Source: Ignavibacteria bacterium
GTDB lineage: Bacteria; Bacteroidota; Ignavibacteria; Tepidaquicellales; Tepidaquicellaceae
DNA: 64,000 nucleotides
Assembly: GCA_016709315.1 (NCBI GenBank)
Contig: JADJMZ010000005.1
Location: forward strand, 372,001-436,000
Direction: 5' to 3'
Positions 24,306 to 33,645 of this stretch are shown here, piece by piece. The notes beneath the pieces were generated by a model that worked only from the letters and a program-made list of their open reading frames with translations, was not told the DNA's origin and ran no database searches. How positions within the stretch are numbered: the first letter of the stretch is position 1; the number at the start of each line of letters is the position of its first letter. Both the position numbers and the translations under genes were made by a program.

Positions 24306-26639
24306 ATGTCAGAACCTGTTGTCAATTCAGATATTGCCAGATCATTAGGTCTTCTTGAAGAAGAGTTTGAAAGAATAATTAAAATTCTCGGACGAACTCC
24401 TACATATACCGAACTCGGAATTTTTTCTGTAATGTGGAGCGAACATTGTTCTTACAAAAATTCCATACTTCAGCTTAAAACGCTTCCGAGAAGCGGCGGA
24501 AAACTTCTTGTCGGCGCAGGAGAAGAAAACGCCGGACTTGTAGATATCGGAGACGGACTTGCTGTTGCATTTAAGATCGAATCACACAATCATCCTTCTG
24601 CTGTCGAGCCGTATCAGGGAGCAGCCACCGGTGTAGGAGGAATCTTAAGAGATATTTTTACAATGGGAGCGAGACCTGTTGCAGCTCTGAATTCATTACG
24701 ATTCGGAAAGATCAGTTCTGATACTGATAAAAATAATTATTCTGAAATTAATGCAGAACGCTCAAAGTTTCTTTTCAAAAATGTAGTTAAAGGAATCGGA
24801 GATTACGGAAACTGTTTTGGAATTCCTACTATTAGCGGAGAAGTTTATTATGAAGAATGTTATCAGGATAACCCGCTTGTGAATGCAATGGCTGTTGGGA
24901 TTGTTAAGCAAAATGAAACTGCCACTGCTGCTGCAGGAGGAAAAGGCAATCCTGTTTTTATTGTCGGCTCATCTACAGGCAAGGACGGAATTCACGGAGC
25001 AACATTTGCTTCGGAAGAAATCTCAGAAGAATCTGAATCCAAAAGACCGAATGTCCAGGTCGGTGATCCTTTTACAGAAAAACTTTTGCTCGAAGCAACT
25101 CTTGAACTTATCCGGTCGGGAGTCGTTGTGGGAATTCAGGACATGGGAGCTGCGGGCATTACCTGCTCTACAAGCGAAATGAGCGCAAAAGGTAAATGCG
25201 GCATGGAAATCAATCTTGATAAAGTGCCTCTGAGAGACGAGAATATGTCAGCTTATGAAATAATGCTTTCAGAATCACAGGAAAGAATGCTGGTGGTTAT
25301 AGAAAAAGGAAAGGAACAAATTGCTATAGATATTTTTAACAAATGGGATCTGAACTGCGAAGAGATTGGCAGAGTAACAGATGAAGACAGAGTAAAAATT
25401 TATTACAAAGGAAAACTTGAAGCTGACGTACCTGCTTTTGATTTGGTACTCGGAGGAGGCGCTCCGGTTTATAAAAGAGAGATCAGAGAACCTGGATATC
25501 TGAAAGAGAAGCATAATTTTAATTTTGATAATATAAAAGAGCCGGAAGATCTGAATGGAGTTTTGCTGAAACTTTTATCATCTCCGAATATTACCAGCAA
25601 GAACTGGATATATGAACAATACGACACTCAGGTAAGGACTAACACTGTAATACTTCCAGGAGGAGACGCTTCCGTGATAAGACTTAAGGAAAACAATAAA
25701 GCTTTGTCAGTAAAAGTCGACTGTAACGGAAGATATGTTTATCTCAATCCGTACAGAGGCGGAATGATAGCAGTTTGTGAGTCGGCAAGGAATGTAGTAT
25801 GTACCGGAGCAAAACCGCTTGCAATAACGAATTGTCTTAATTTCGGCAATCCGTACAATCCGGAAGTTTATTATCAGTTCACCGAAGCAATAAGAGGCAT
25901 CGGCGATGCTTGCAGAATTCTTGAAACACCAGTTACCGGCGGCAATGTAAGTTTTTATAATCAGTCAAAAGACTATGCAGTCTATCCTACTCCGGTGATA
26001 GGAATGCTTGGATTGATAGATGATGTGAGTAAAATTATTACAAGTGATTTTAAAAAGGCAGGTGATGCAGTTCTGTTAATAGGAAATATTTATACATCCG
26101 GCGTGAATGACAAAAATATAACCGGTATGAAAGATAAGAACAATAAATCCCAAATTCTGAATTCCAAATTCCAGATTGGAGGAAGCGAATATCTGAATAC
26201 AATTCACGGTCTTGCAGAAGGAGATGCTCCTTTTATAGATCCTGAACAGGAAAAGAAACTGCATGAACTTATATTAAAGCTGAATGAAAGATCGCTTATA
26301 AAATCAGCGCATGATATTTCAGACGGAGGACTGGCAGTTGCTCTGGCTGAATGCTGCGTGACGGGCAGAAAGAATAATATCGGATGTGAAATTAATATTG
26401 ACTATCAATCACGTAAAGATTTTTCTTTATTTTCTGAAGCGCAAAGCTGTATAATTGTTTCGGCTGATAAAAGCAGCCAGAAGGAAATAGCTGAACTTGC
26501 GGAAGAGTTTAATACTGAAGTTCTTAAAATCGGCGAAACAAAACCGGACAGACTGAAAATTAATTTTGATATAGATCTTCCTTTAAGAGAAATAGATTTT
26601 TCATATTTTAATTCACTCGGAAAAATCATGGAGCAGTAA
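24306..26639 (+). CDS. purL: phosphoribosylformylglycinamidine synthase, large subunit (PurL)
   Basis: 777 residues, the small PurL form that needs separate PurS and PurQ (neither is in this window). It catalyses ATP-dependent conversion of FGAR to FGAM in purine synthesis. Diagnostic parts include MWSEHCSYKNSI near the N-terminus, FKIESHNHPSAVEPYQGAATG, GIQDMGAAGITCSTSEM and ITNCLNFGNPYNPEVYYQF. It is about 35 residues longer than the B. subtilis enzyme. Part of the excess is a low-complexity linker at residues about 605-628 (KDKNNKSQILNSKFQIGG), whose DNA consists of repeated aaattcca-like words (26141-26179). Confidence 0.96.
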   Translation: MSEPVVNSDIARSLGLLEEEFERIIKILGRTPTYTELGIFSVMWSEHCSYKNSILQLKTLPRSGGKLLVGAGEENAGLVDIGDGLAVAFKIESHNHPSAVEPYQGAATGVGGILRDIFTMGARPVAALNSLRFGKISSDTDKNNYSEINAERSKFLFKNVVKGIGDYGNCFGIPTISGEVYYEECYQDNPLVNAMAVGIVKQNETATAAAGGKGNPVFIVGSSTGKDGIHGATFASEEISEESESKRPNVQVGDPFTEKLLLEATLELIRSGVVVGIQDMGAAGITCSTSEMSAKGKCGMEINLDKVPLRDENMSAYEIMLSESQERMLVVIEKGKEQIAIDIFNKWDLNCEEIGRVTDEDRVKIYYKGKLEADVPAFDLVLGGGAPVYKREIREPGYLKEKHNFNFDNIKEPEDLNGVLLKLLSSPNITSKNWIYEQYDTQVRTNTVILPGGDASVIRLKENNKALSVKVDCNGRYVYLNPYRGGMIAVCESARNVVCTGAKPLAITNCLNFGNPYNPEVYYQFTEAIRGIGDACRILETPVTGGNVSFYNQSKDYAVYPTPVIGMLGLIDDVSKIITSDFKKAGDAVLLIGNIYTSGVNDKNITGMKDKNNKSQILNSKFQIGGSEYLNTIHGLAEGDAPFIDPEQEKKLHELILKLNERSLIKSAHDISDGGLAVALAECCVTGRKNNIGCEINIDYQSRKDFSLFSEAQSCIIVSADKSSQKEIAELAEEFNTEVLKIGETKPDRLKINFDIDLPLREIDFSYFNSLGKIMEQ

Positions 26640-26691
26640 TTAATCTTAATTTGATAATTGCAAATAATATTTTTTGTATTTATAATAACTT

Positions 26692-27336
26692 ATGCTGAAG
26701 AAAATACTTTTTCCGTTAATACTGACAGTGATAATTTTTCAGAACAGTAATATTCTGTCCCAGAATGTTTTTGACATTCCGGCTAATACATTTTCCGGGA
26801 ATTCAAATATGAGATTAAGGGATAAAGGAGAAAGTTCATCTTCTACATTGCCTATTGCTCTAGGAGTCGTTTCGTTTCTTTATTTATTCAACCCTATAGT
26901 ATTACTTGAAAACGACAAGATAGCAGGAGGATTAACTAAAGAGCTGTCACTTGGTTTTGGAAATTTCGGAGAATACAGAACTACATTCGAGTACTCATTT
27001 TTGTTCAGAGCTGATTTGAAAAGCCATCTCAGAGCCGGATTAAAGTATGACATACTTTTAAATAAGAGTATCAGACCGTCTAATTATCTTCAGGGAACCC
27101 CAGTAATCACTATCGGAGCGGATTATTTTACTGATCTTACTCACAGCGGAGTTTCGCCTGAGATTTCTTACGGCTATTCTATTAGAAACAATAAGCTGCT
27201 TTTCTATCCCAGTCTGAAAATCAGATATACTTATGTTCCGAAAGGTTCTGATATAATTGATTTCTCGCTGGGTATAGTTCTGGGAATTGCAAATCCTTTT
27301 ATAGATACAAAAATAAGATCTGCAGATTATAAGTAA
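26692..27336 (+). CDS. predicted outer-membrane beta-barrel protein, unknown function
   Basis: 214 residues with a signal peptide (MLKKILFPLILTVIIFQNSNILSQ). The rest alternates hydrophobic and polar residues with many aromatic turns (TTFEYSFLFRADLKSHLRAGLKYDIL, VITIGADYFTD, LLFYPSLKIRYTYVP), as in small barrels. No family could be named. It sits between purL and the mla genes in the same direction, with 40 bp to mlaE, so a role linked to lipid transport or envelope maintenance is possible but unproven. Confidence 0.7.
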   Translation: MLKKILFPLILTVIIFQNSNILSQNVFDIPANTFSGNSNMRLRDKGESSSSTLPIALGVVSFLYLFNPIVLLENDKIAGGLTKELSLGFGNFGEYRTTFEYSFLFRADLKSHLRAGLKYDILLNKSIRPSNYLQGTPVITIGADYFTDLTHSGVSPEISYGYSIRNNKLLFYPSLKIRYTYVPKGSDIIDFSLGIVLGIANPFIDTKIRSADYK

Positions 27337-27375
27337 CTTAAAATAAATTTTAATTTAAGTATAACAACTTAATTC

Positions 27376-28191
27376 TTGAGCGATAAAGCTAAAACAGAAA
27401 ATTTACCTGCTGAAAATTCTTTCAAACTGAAACTGCCTAAATCTATGGAAGAATTTTTTCTGAAAGTGGCGGGTCTGTTTGCATTTGCATTCAGATTTAT
27501 AAAAGAATTATTCAGACCTCCTTATGAATTCAAGGAATCTCTGAAGCAGTTTTATGAAATAGGTTATAAGTCTTTTGCCCTTATCGGAATAACAGGATTC
27601 ATAATCGGTTTAACTCTTACATTACAGTCTATACCTACACTTGAAAAATTCGGCGCATCATCTCTTGTTCCTTCAATGGTAGCTCTTGCTGTAATTCTGG
27701 AAATCGGTCCGGTAATAACAGCATTGATCTTTGCAGGAAAGATAGGATCAGGCATAGGAGCGGAGTTAGGTTCTATGAAGGTTACTGAGCAGATAGATGC
27801 AATGGAAGTATCAGGAACAAATCCGTTCAAGTATTTAGTAGTCACAAGAATTTTTGCAACAACATTAATGCTTCCTTTGCTTGTAATACTTTCTGACGCG
27901 ATAGCGCTTCTCGGAGGATTCATTGCAATCAATCTGACAAATCAGACAAGTCTGAAATTATTTTTAATGAATTCATTTGCAAGCATTGATATGAAAGATG
28001 TGATCCCGGCTACAATAAAAACTTTTTTATTCGGATTCAGCATAGGAGTTGTGGGATGTTATGAAGGTTACAATGCAGACAGAGGAACTGAAAGCGTTGG
28101 CATCGCTGCAAACACTGCAGTTGTTATCTCTTCTTTATTTGTAATCCTGATAGATATGGTAATGGTTCAGCTTACATCTTTAATTTTCTGA
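27376..28191 (+). CDS. mlaE: MlaE-family ABC transporter permease
   Basis: 271 residues from a TTG at 27376 (TTG AGC GAT AAA); no ATG lies close by. It is the inner-membrane permease of an Mce/Mla phospholipid transporter. Family features are the hydrophobic FALIGITGFIIGLTLTLQS, the segment LAVILEIGPVITALIFAGKIGSGIGAELGSMKVTEQIDAM and the conserved motif ALEVSGTNP-like MEVSGTNPFKYLVVTR. With 28224-28982 (ATPase) and 29032-30099 (MCE protein) it makes a full core. The mla name is by family; retrograde or anterograde direction is not known. Confidence 0.9.
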   Translation: MSDKAKTENLPAENSFKLKLPKSMEEFFLKVAGLFAFAFRFIKELFRPPYEFKESLKQFYEIGYKSFALIGITGFIIGLTLTLQSIPTLEKFGASSLVPSMVALAVILEIGPVITALIFAGKIGSGIGAELGSMKVTEQIDAMEVSGTNPFKYLVVTRIFATTLMLPLLVILSDAIALLGGFIAINLTNQTSLKLFLMNSFASIDMKDVIPATIKTFLFGFSIGVVGCYEGYNADRGTESVGIAANTAVVISSLFVILIDMVMVQLTSLIF

Positions 28192-28223
28192 AAATAAATT
28201 AACTTACAGGTAAGATCTTTAAA

Positions 28224-28982
28224 ATGGAAAATGAAGTAAATGCAAATACCGAAGATACAGTTCTGCAGCTTACAGATATAAAAAAGTCATTTGGAAATTT
28301 TGAAGTCTTAAAAGATGTGAATCTCAAAGTTAAGAAAGGCGAAACTGTTGTACTGCTGGGAAAATCCGGTACGGGCAAATCAGTAATTCTTAAATGCATT
28401 ATTGGACTTGAGCAGCAGACTTCCGGGACTATACAAATTTTCGGAAAAGAATTCACTGATCTTAAGGATGATGAAGAAAATGTTTTTAAAAGGAAAATCG
28501 GATTTCTCTTTCAGAGCGGCGCTCTTTATGACTCAATGACAGTCAGGCAGAATCTGGAATTTCCTGTGATAAGACAGCCGGATTACAAAAAAGAGGATCT
28601 TACTGAAAGTGTAGAAGAAGCTCTTAATAATGTAGGTCTGCTGGATGCAATAGATAAGTTTCCTTCAGAATTATCGGGAGGAATGAAAAAAAGGATTGCA
28701 CTTGCAAGGACTCTTATGCTTAAACCCGAGATTATTTTATATGATGAACCTACAACCGGACTCGATCCGGTTACTTCAAACGAGATCAGTCATCTTATAC
28801 TCGATATGCAGAAGAAGCTTAATGTCACATCGCTTATAGTTACACATGATATTCCGTGCACTCATCTTGTTGCTGACAGGATAGTAGTTTTGAAAGAAGG
28901 GACGTTCACTGCAGAAGGGTCTTATGAGGATCTTGCAAAATCGGAAGATGATTTTGTACGAGGTTTTTTTGAATTTGAATAA
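28224..28982 (+). CDS. mlaF: MlaF-family ABC transporter ATP-binding protein
   Basis: 252 residues. Walker A is GKSGTGKSVILK, the ABC signature is LSGGMKKRIALARTL, and Walker B is IILYDEPTTGLDPVTS with the switch His in VTHDIP. This subgroup has GMKKR in the signature, as in MlaF/Mkl proteins. It energises the permease encoded just upstream (32-bp gap). The C-terminus ends FVRGFFEFE. Confidence 0.95.
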   Translation: MENEVNANTEDTVLQLTDIKKSFGNFEVLKDVNLKVKKGETVVLLGKSGTGKSVILKCIIGLEQQTSGTIQIFGKEFTDLKDDEENVFKRKIGFLFQSGALYDSMTVRQNLEFPVIRQPDYKKEDLTESVEEALNNVGLLDAIDKFPSELSGGMKKRIALARTLMLKPEIILYDEPTTGLDPVTSNEISHLILDMQKKLNVTSLIVTHDIPCTHLVADRIVVLKEGTFTAEGSYEDLAKSEDDFVRGFFEFE

Positions 28983-29031
28983 AATCAGTTTGTTAATAAA
29001 ATTTTTTATATTTAACTAAAAATAAATTTTT

Positions 29032-30099
29032 ATGGGAAACAATAAATCAAAATATATAAAACTCGGAATATTTATTGTCGCAGGTCTGGCATTGTTTGTC
29101 ATTGCACTCTTCTATATCGGAAGCAAGGAAAATCTTTTTACAAAGACATTCAATGTTTATTCGATTTTTCCTAATGTCAGCGGACTTACGCAGGGAAATT
29201 CAGTGCAGTTTGCCGGAATTAATGTAGGAACAATACAATCCATAGAAATCATTGCCACTGATAAAGTTAAAGTGAATATGAATATTGTAAGTAACGTAAA
29301 AAAATTCATTAAGAAAGATTCCGAAGCTTCTATAAATTCAGACGGGTTAGTGGGTAATAAAGTCCTGGCAATAACTTCGGGCAGCGTAAATTCCCCGTCA
29401 ATTGAAGACGGTGACTCGGTGCATTCCATAACGCCTGTTTCGATCGGAGATATTGTAAAAAATCTGAATGAGTCAACAAAAGGGGCGGAACAAATTTCAA
29501 AAGACCTTGCTGAGATCGTTAGCAAAGTTAATAACGGTGAAGGTACTCTGGGCAAGCTCATAAACAACAGCGATGTATTTAACAGTCTTGATTCCCTGAT
29601 GAACAGTTTTTCGGGGTCTTCTGCAAATATAAATAAAATACTTGCGCAGGCATCAACTACTATTGAACTTGTAACAAATGATATCAGGGATCTGCAGGGA
29701 AGCATTGATACCATTACAAGAAATGTTTCCGGAATTACTACTAAAATCAATTCAAGCCAGAGTCTTGTCGGTACTCTTCTCACTGATACTGTTTTTGCAA
29801 ACAACATCAAAGGTGTTCTGACAAATGCAAATCAGACAACCGCTAATCTTGAAATGGGTTCATTCAGTTTCTATCAGAATATGGAAGCTCTTAAACACAA
29901 TTTCCTTTTCAAAGGTTATTTTGAAGATCTGGGATACTGGGATAAGACCGGCTTTGAAAAAACTATGCAGACAAGAGAGACGAGAATTCTTAATAAAGAG
30001 AATGAACTAAATTCCCGGGAATCAAGATTAAGGGATTTTCAACTAAAACTTGACAGTCTCAGAAATCTTCTTGAAGAAAAAAAAGACAGTCTGAAATAA
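29032..30099 (+). CDS. mlaD: MlaD-family MCE-domain protein
   Basis: 355 residues. One N-terminal membrane helix (LGIFIVAGLALFVIALFYIG) anchors it in the inner membrane. A single MCE domain (about 38-115) shows FNVYSIFPNVSGLTQGNSVQFAGINVGTI. A long helical, Ser/Asn-rich periplasmic part follows, and the C-terminus (about 315-355) is a coiled coil (RILNKENELNSRESRLRDFQ). It would form the lipid-binding ring of the transporter with the two upstream genes (49-bp gap). Confidence 0.92.
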   Translation: MGNNKSKYIKLGIFIVAGLALFVIALFYIGSKENLFTKTFNVYSIFPNVSGLTQGNSVQFAGINVGTIQSIEIIATDKVKVNMNIVSNVKKFIKKDSEASINSDGLVGNKVLAITSGSVNSPSIEDGDSVHSITPVSIGDIVKNLNESTKGAEQISKDLAEIVSKVNNGEGTLGKLINNSDVFNSLDSLMNSFSGSSANINKILAQASTTIELVTNDIRDLQGSIDTITRNVSGITTKINSSQSLVGTLLTDTVFANNIKGVLTNANQTTANLEMGSFSFYQNMEALKHNFLFKGYFEDLGYWDKTGFEKTMQTRETRILNKENELNSRESRLRDFQLKLDSLRNLLEEKKDSLK

Positions 30100-30141
30100 A
30101 GCATAAATGAATTCAACTATTATTTTTTGTGAAAGAAGATT

Positions 30142-30759
30142 ATGAAATTCTTTTACCTGTCCTGTCTGGCAATAACTTTTATTATTTCAGCTTGTTCCGC
30201 TTCAAATGACAGATCAGATAAATCAGATGAAAATAATAAATCCGGAAGTATTGAAAATACAGAATCGTATTCTTCTGTATATAACAAAATCAATAAGACC
30301 GCTGAAGAAGAACAATTGAATCCAATGTATTCAATTTCAGAAGATACAGCGTTTCTATACTGGCTGGATAATCAGATTATTACTCTGAACAATTCCACAA
30401 AGTGCAACATATTCGCTCTGAATGTTTTATACAAAGCGGGATTTAAATGCCCTGAAATTAATACTCTGACATACGATCTGATGGACACTTCGAGATTCAA
30501 AGATATATTTCCGTTGATCAATTTTGAAAACGAGAGTGATTTAAGAAATAAAATCAGACAGGGAGATTTAATAATATGGAATGGACATGTGATTATCTTT
30601 GAATCGATTGAAAAGATTAACGAAAGATTATATGCTGTTGCATGGTGGGCCGGTACACGTCAGGAAGACAACGGAGAAAATATTATTAATAATGTCATTC
30701 ACGGGAAGTATCCGCTTGACGGATATTTTATTGTCAGAAGACCTGTAGCTTACGAATAA
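30142..30759 (+). CDS. lipoprotein with papain-like (CHAP/NlpC-type) fold candidate
   Basis: 205 residues. A lipobox (ITFIISACSAS) predicts a lipoprotein, followed by an Asp/Ser/Asn-rich linker (about 20-50). Residues about 60-205 hold a cysteine in TKCNIFALNVLYKAGF (C88) and a histidine in GDLIIWNGHVIIFES (H149). This spacing and context (Cys before a helix, GD-x-n before the His) recall NlpC/P60 or CHAP cysteine hydrolases acting on peptidoglycan. The assignment is inference and no family was recognised outright. It follows mlaD by 42 bp and may be the last gene of that run. Confidence 0.6.
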   Translation: MKFFYLSCLAITFIISACSASNDRSDKSDENNKSGSIENTESYSSVYNKINKTAEEEQLNPMYSISEDTAFLYWLDNQIITLNNSTKCNIFALNVLYKAGFKCPEINTLTYDLMDTSRFKDIFPLINFENESDLRNKIRQGDLIIWNGHVIIFESIEKINERLYAVAWWAGTRQEDNGENIINNVIHGKYPLDGYFIVRRPVAYE

Positions 30760-30991
30760 AATCATAGGCAGTTCCTTTACATAGAGAATATTGTATTAAG
30801 GTACATTCAGATTCAGAAATATCATATCTGTGAAATCACAGATAACTTTTTACCGGAAAACCGGAAGAAAAGTCTGAAAAAGGAAATTAAATTATTTTGG
30901 TCAGATTAATTAAATTACTTTAAAAAATTTTTATAATTAACTATATTAAGTTCAAATTTTTATAAAATATTTAAAACGGAGAAATATTTAA

Positions 30992-31240
30992 ATGACAAAT
31001 GCTGAAATAGAAGCAAAAGTAAAACAAGCGGTAATAGACAAACTCGGCGTAGAAGAATCTAAAGTTACTTCAGACGCTTCTTTTATAAATGATCTGGGAG
31101 CAGATTCTCTTGATACAGTCGAGCTGGTAATGAAATTCGAAGAGGAGTTTGAAATAAAAATTCCTGATGAAGATGCAGAAAAAATTCAAAAAGTCAGCGA
31201 TGCGGTAAAATACATTTCAGAAAAGGTCTCTTCCAAATAA
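30992..31240 (+). CDS. acpP: acyl carrier protein
   Basis: 82 residues, acidic, with the phosphopantetheine serine S39 in LGADSLDTVELVM. It carries growing acyl chains in fatty-acid synthesis. An SD-like cggag precedes the ATG by 13 bp. The 232 bp upstream separate it from the mla run and probably contain its promoter; they hold a small ccggaaaaccgg hairpin. fabF follows by 22 bp, the usual arrangement. Confidence 0.97.
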   Translation: MTNAEIEAKVKQAVIDKLGVEESKVTSDASFINDLGADSLDTVELVMKFEEEFEIKIPDEDAEKIQKVSDAVKYISEKVSSK

Positions 31241-31262
31241 ATCAGATAACCACATAAATTTA

Positions 31263-32510
31263 ATGAAGAGAAGAGTTGTAGTTACGGGATTAGGTGTTGT
31301 CAGCCCTATCGGGCTGAATGTCAGTGACTTCTGGACAAATCTGATTGCAGGTAAAAGCGGTGTAGATAACATTACATATTTCGATACCACAGATTTCGAT
31401 ACTAAATTTGCAGCAGAGCTGAAAGGATTTGATCCGTTAAATTACATGGACAGAAAACTTTCACAGAGAGTTGATCCTTTTACACAATACGCTCTGGCTG
31501 CTTCGGATGAAGCAATAAAAGATTCTGGTCTTAATCCGGAATTAATTGACTCTGAAAGAGCCGGGGTAGTTTACGGATCCGGTATCGGAGGAATGTGGAC
31601 TTATCACAATCAGCAGACAAATCTTTACAAAAGAGACGGAAACCCTGACAGAGTAAGTCCGTTTTTTATTCCAATGCTTATTGCAGATATTGCAGCGGGC
31701 AGAATTTCCATGAAGTACGGATTTAAAGGACCAAATTACGCAACAATTTCTGCGTGCACGACTTCCGCTCATTCAATAGCAGATTCAGTTATGCTTATAG
31801 AGAGAGGCGATGCTGATATTATGATTACAGGCGGCTCTGAAGCCGTAATCTGTCCGATGGGAGTTGCAGGATTTAACGCTATGAAAGCACTGTCCACAAG
31901 AAACGACGCACCTTCCAAAGCATCCAGACCATTTGAAAAGAACAGGGACGGATTTGTAATGGGTGAAGGTGGGGCAACTCTTGTGCTTGAGGAACTGGAA
32001 TATGCGAAGGCGAGAGGCGCAAGGATTTATGCGGAAATTACCGGATTCGGACTCACTGCCGACGCTTATCATATAACTGAACCTGCGCCTGAAGGTGAAG
32101 GTGTGGGAAGAGCAATCAAACTTGCAATTAAAAATTCAGGTCTCACCATTAATGATATAGATGTCATAAATGCGCATGGCACTTCTACTTATTATAATGA
32201 TAAGAATGAATCGCTCGCCATCAAAAATGTTTTCGGAGATCAGGCGTATAAAATTCCTGTCCATTCCATAAAATCAATGATAGGACATTTGCTAGGAGCT
32301 GCAGGCGCAATAGAAGCTATTGCAGCTATTCTCACTATCAAAGAAGGAGTTATTCCTCCTACAATAAATTACGAGGAAAAAGATCCGGAATGTGATTTGA
32401 ACTATGTAGTAAATATCCCTATGAAAAAAGATGTTAAAACCGTTTTATCAGAAAACTCCGGTTTTGGCGGACACAATACCGCTATAGTATTTAAAAAATT
32501 AGAGGGATAA
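31263..32510 (+). CDS. fabF: 3-oxoacyl-[acyl-carrier-protein] synthase II
   Basis: 415 residues, normal length. It condenses malonyl-ACP with acyl-ACP. The catalytic cysteine is C165 in ATISACTTSAHS. The two histidines are in NAHGTSTYYND and KSMIGHLLGAAGAIEA, and the C-terminal loop has NSGFGGHNT. It stands between acpP and rnc in the order common across bacteria. Confidence 0.97.
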   Translation: MKRRVVVTGLGVVSPIGLNVSDFWTNLIAGKSGVDNITYFDTTDFDTKFAAELKGFDPLNYMDRKLSQRVDPFTQYALAASDEAIKDSGLNPELIDSERAGVVYGSGIGGMWTYHNQQTNLYKRDGNPDRVSPFFIPMLIADIAAGRISMKYGFKGPNYATISACTTSAHSIADSVMLIERGDADIMITGGSEAVICPMGVAGFNAMKALSTRNDAPSKASRPFEKNRDGFVMGEGGATLVLEELEYAKARGARIYAEITGFGLTADAYHITEPAPEGEGVGRAIKLAIKNSGLTINDIDVINAHGTSTYYNDKNESLAIKNVFGDQAYKIPVHSIKSMIGHLLGAAGAIEAIAAILTIKEGVIPPTINYEEKDPECDLNYVVNIPMKKDVKTVLSENSGFGGHNTAIVFKKLEG

Positions 32511-32534
32511 TCTTATCTGAAATCTGCAGTAATT

Positions 32535-33374
32535 ATGTTTGACAAACTATTAAAAAGATTTAAAAGGTTTAATCCCTTCAAAAAAGCTGTTGAGACTGAA
32601 GCTGAAGCTGAGAAACCTGCTAAAGAAATTTTCGAAATTAACTTCGGGGAATTTCAGAAATCCATTCATTACAATATTATTGACAGAAGTTATTTTGTAA
32701 CTGCGCTTACGCACAGGTCTTTTCTTAAAGTGAAAAGTAATCCTTTAAAGATTGGAATTATTTCAAATGAAAGACTGGAATTTCTGGGAGATGCCGTACT
32801 TGATCTTGTTGTAGCGGAATATCTTTTTAAAAACTTTCCTTTGAATGAAGAAGGCGATCTTACAAAGTTCAGGTCAATACTTGTTAATAAAAAATTCCTT
32901 GCAGAGCGGGCAAAAAATATCAAACTTCAGAACTTCATGCTGGCATCTTATACAGCAAAAAAATCTATAGAGGAAGGTTATGACACAATTTTATCCGATG
33001 CTTATGAATCGCTTGTTGGGGCTGTATTTATGGATTCCGGATATGATGCCGCAAAGGAATTTCTGAATGAGGAGATTTTTAAAAAATTAGACATTAAGTG
33101 GCTTAATCAGTTTGATGAAAATCACAAAAGCAAGTTCCTCGAATATGTGCAGGCGCATACAGATTTTATTCCGGAATATTCTGTGATCAAAGAAGAAGGT
33201 CCGGAGCATAACAAGCTTTTTACTGTCGAAGTATTTGTAAATAAAAGAAGTCTGGGGATCGGGAAAGGCAAATCAAAAAAGCAGGCGGAGCAGGAAGCCG
33301 CTAAAAATGCACTGAATCACATTGATGTAATTGAAAAAATGGGATTAACTAAAAAGAAAAACCTTGCAGGCTGA
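32535..33374 (+). CDS. rnc: ribonuclease III
   Basis: 279 residues, somewhat longer than the usual 220-250 because of an N-terminal charged extension (about 1-45). The nuclease domain contains the signature NERLEFLGDAVLDLVV and the second metal-site segment DAYESLVGAVFMDSG. A double-stranded-RNA-binding domain follows (about 200-272; GIGKGKSKKQAEQEAAKNAL). It cleaves double-stranded RNA in rRNA maturation and mRNA turnover. Last gene of acpP-fabF-rnc, followed by a hairpin. Confidence 0.96.
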   Translation: MFDKLLKRFKRFNPFKKAVETEAEAEKPAKEIFEINFGEFQKSIHYNIIDRSYFVTALTHRSFLKVKSNPLKIGIISNERLEFLGDAVLDLVVAEYLFKNFPLNEEGDLTKFRSILVNKKFLAERAKNIKLQNFMLASYTAKKSIEEGYDTILSDAYESLVGAVFMDSGYDAAKEFLNEEIFKKLDIKWLNQFDENHKSKFLEYVQAHTDFIPEYSVIKEEGPEHNKLFTVEVFVNKRSLGIGKGKSKKQAEQEAAKNALNHIDVIEKMGLTKKKNLAG

Positions 33375-33513
33375 TGCTTTATATTATCTTGAGCATTGAC
33401 TTTGGAAGTTACTAACAATATATTTGTAAAAATTTAAATGACTTCAGGAGATTAATATATAGAGATTTTTTATTGATTTTTTTAATTAAAAGAAAACTAT
33501 CTCTGTGTATTAC

Positions 33514-33598
33514 AAATCTTCAATTTTTTACAGAATACCATTTTATAAAGATTATAACATCTTTTATAAATGGTATTTTTATTTTCATCTGAAGATTT
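33514..33598 (+). terminator. long AT-rich hairpin after rnc
   Basis: An inner stem aataccattttataaag / cttttataaatggtatt (33534-33550 and 33561-33577) is followed by ttttt. An outer pair aaatcttca / tgaagattt (33514-33522 and 33590-33598) extends it. It fits a terminator, though it begins 140 bp after the rnc stop. Confidence 0.65.
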
Positions 33599-33645
33599 CC
33601 AGATTTTATAAATCATCTGAAATTTTTATAACTAAAAAATGTTGA

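Noticed and set aside
29157..29810. 217-codon minus-strand ORF antisense to mlaD
   Set aside because: Long but shadowed by mlaD, whose MCE domain is clear. The antisense product is Ser/Phe/Leu-rich without family features.
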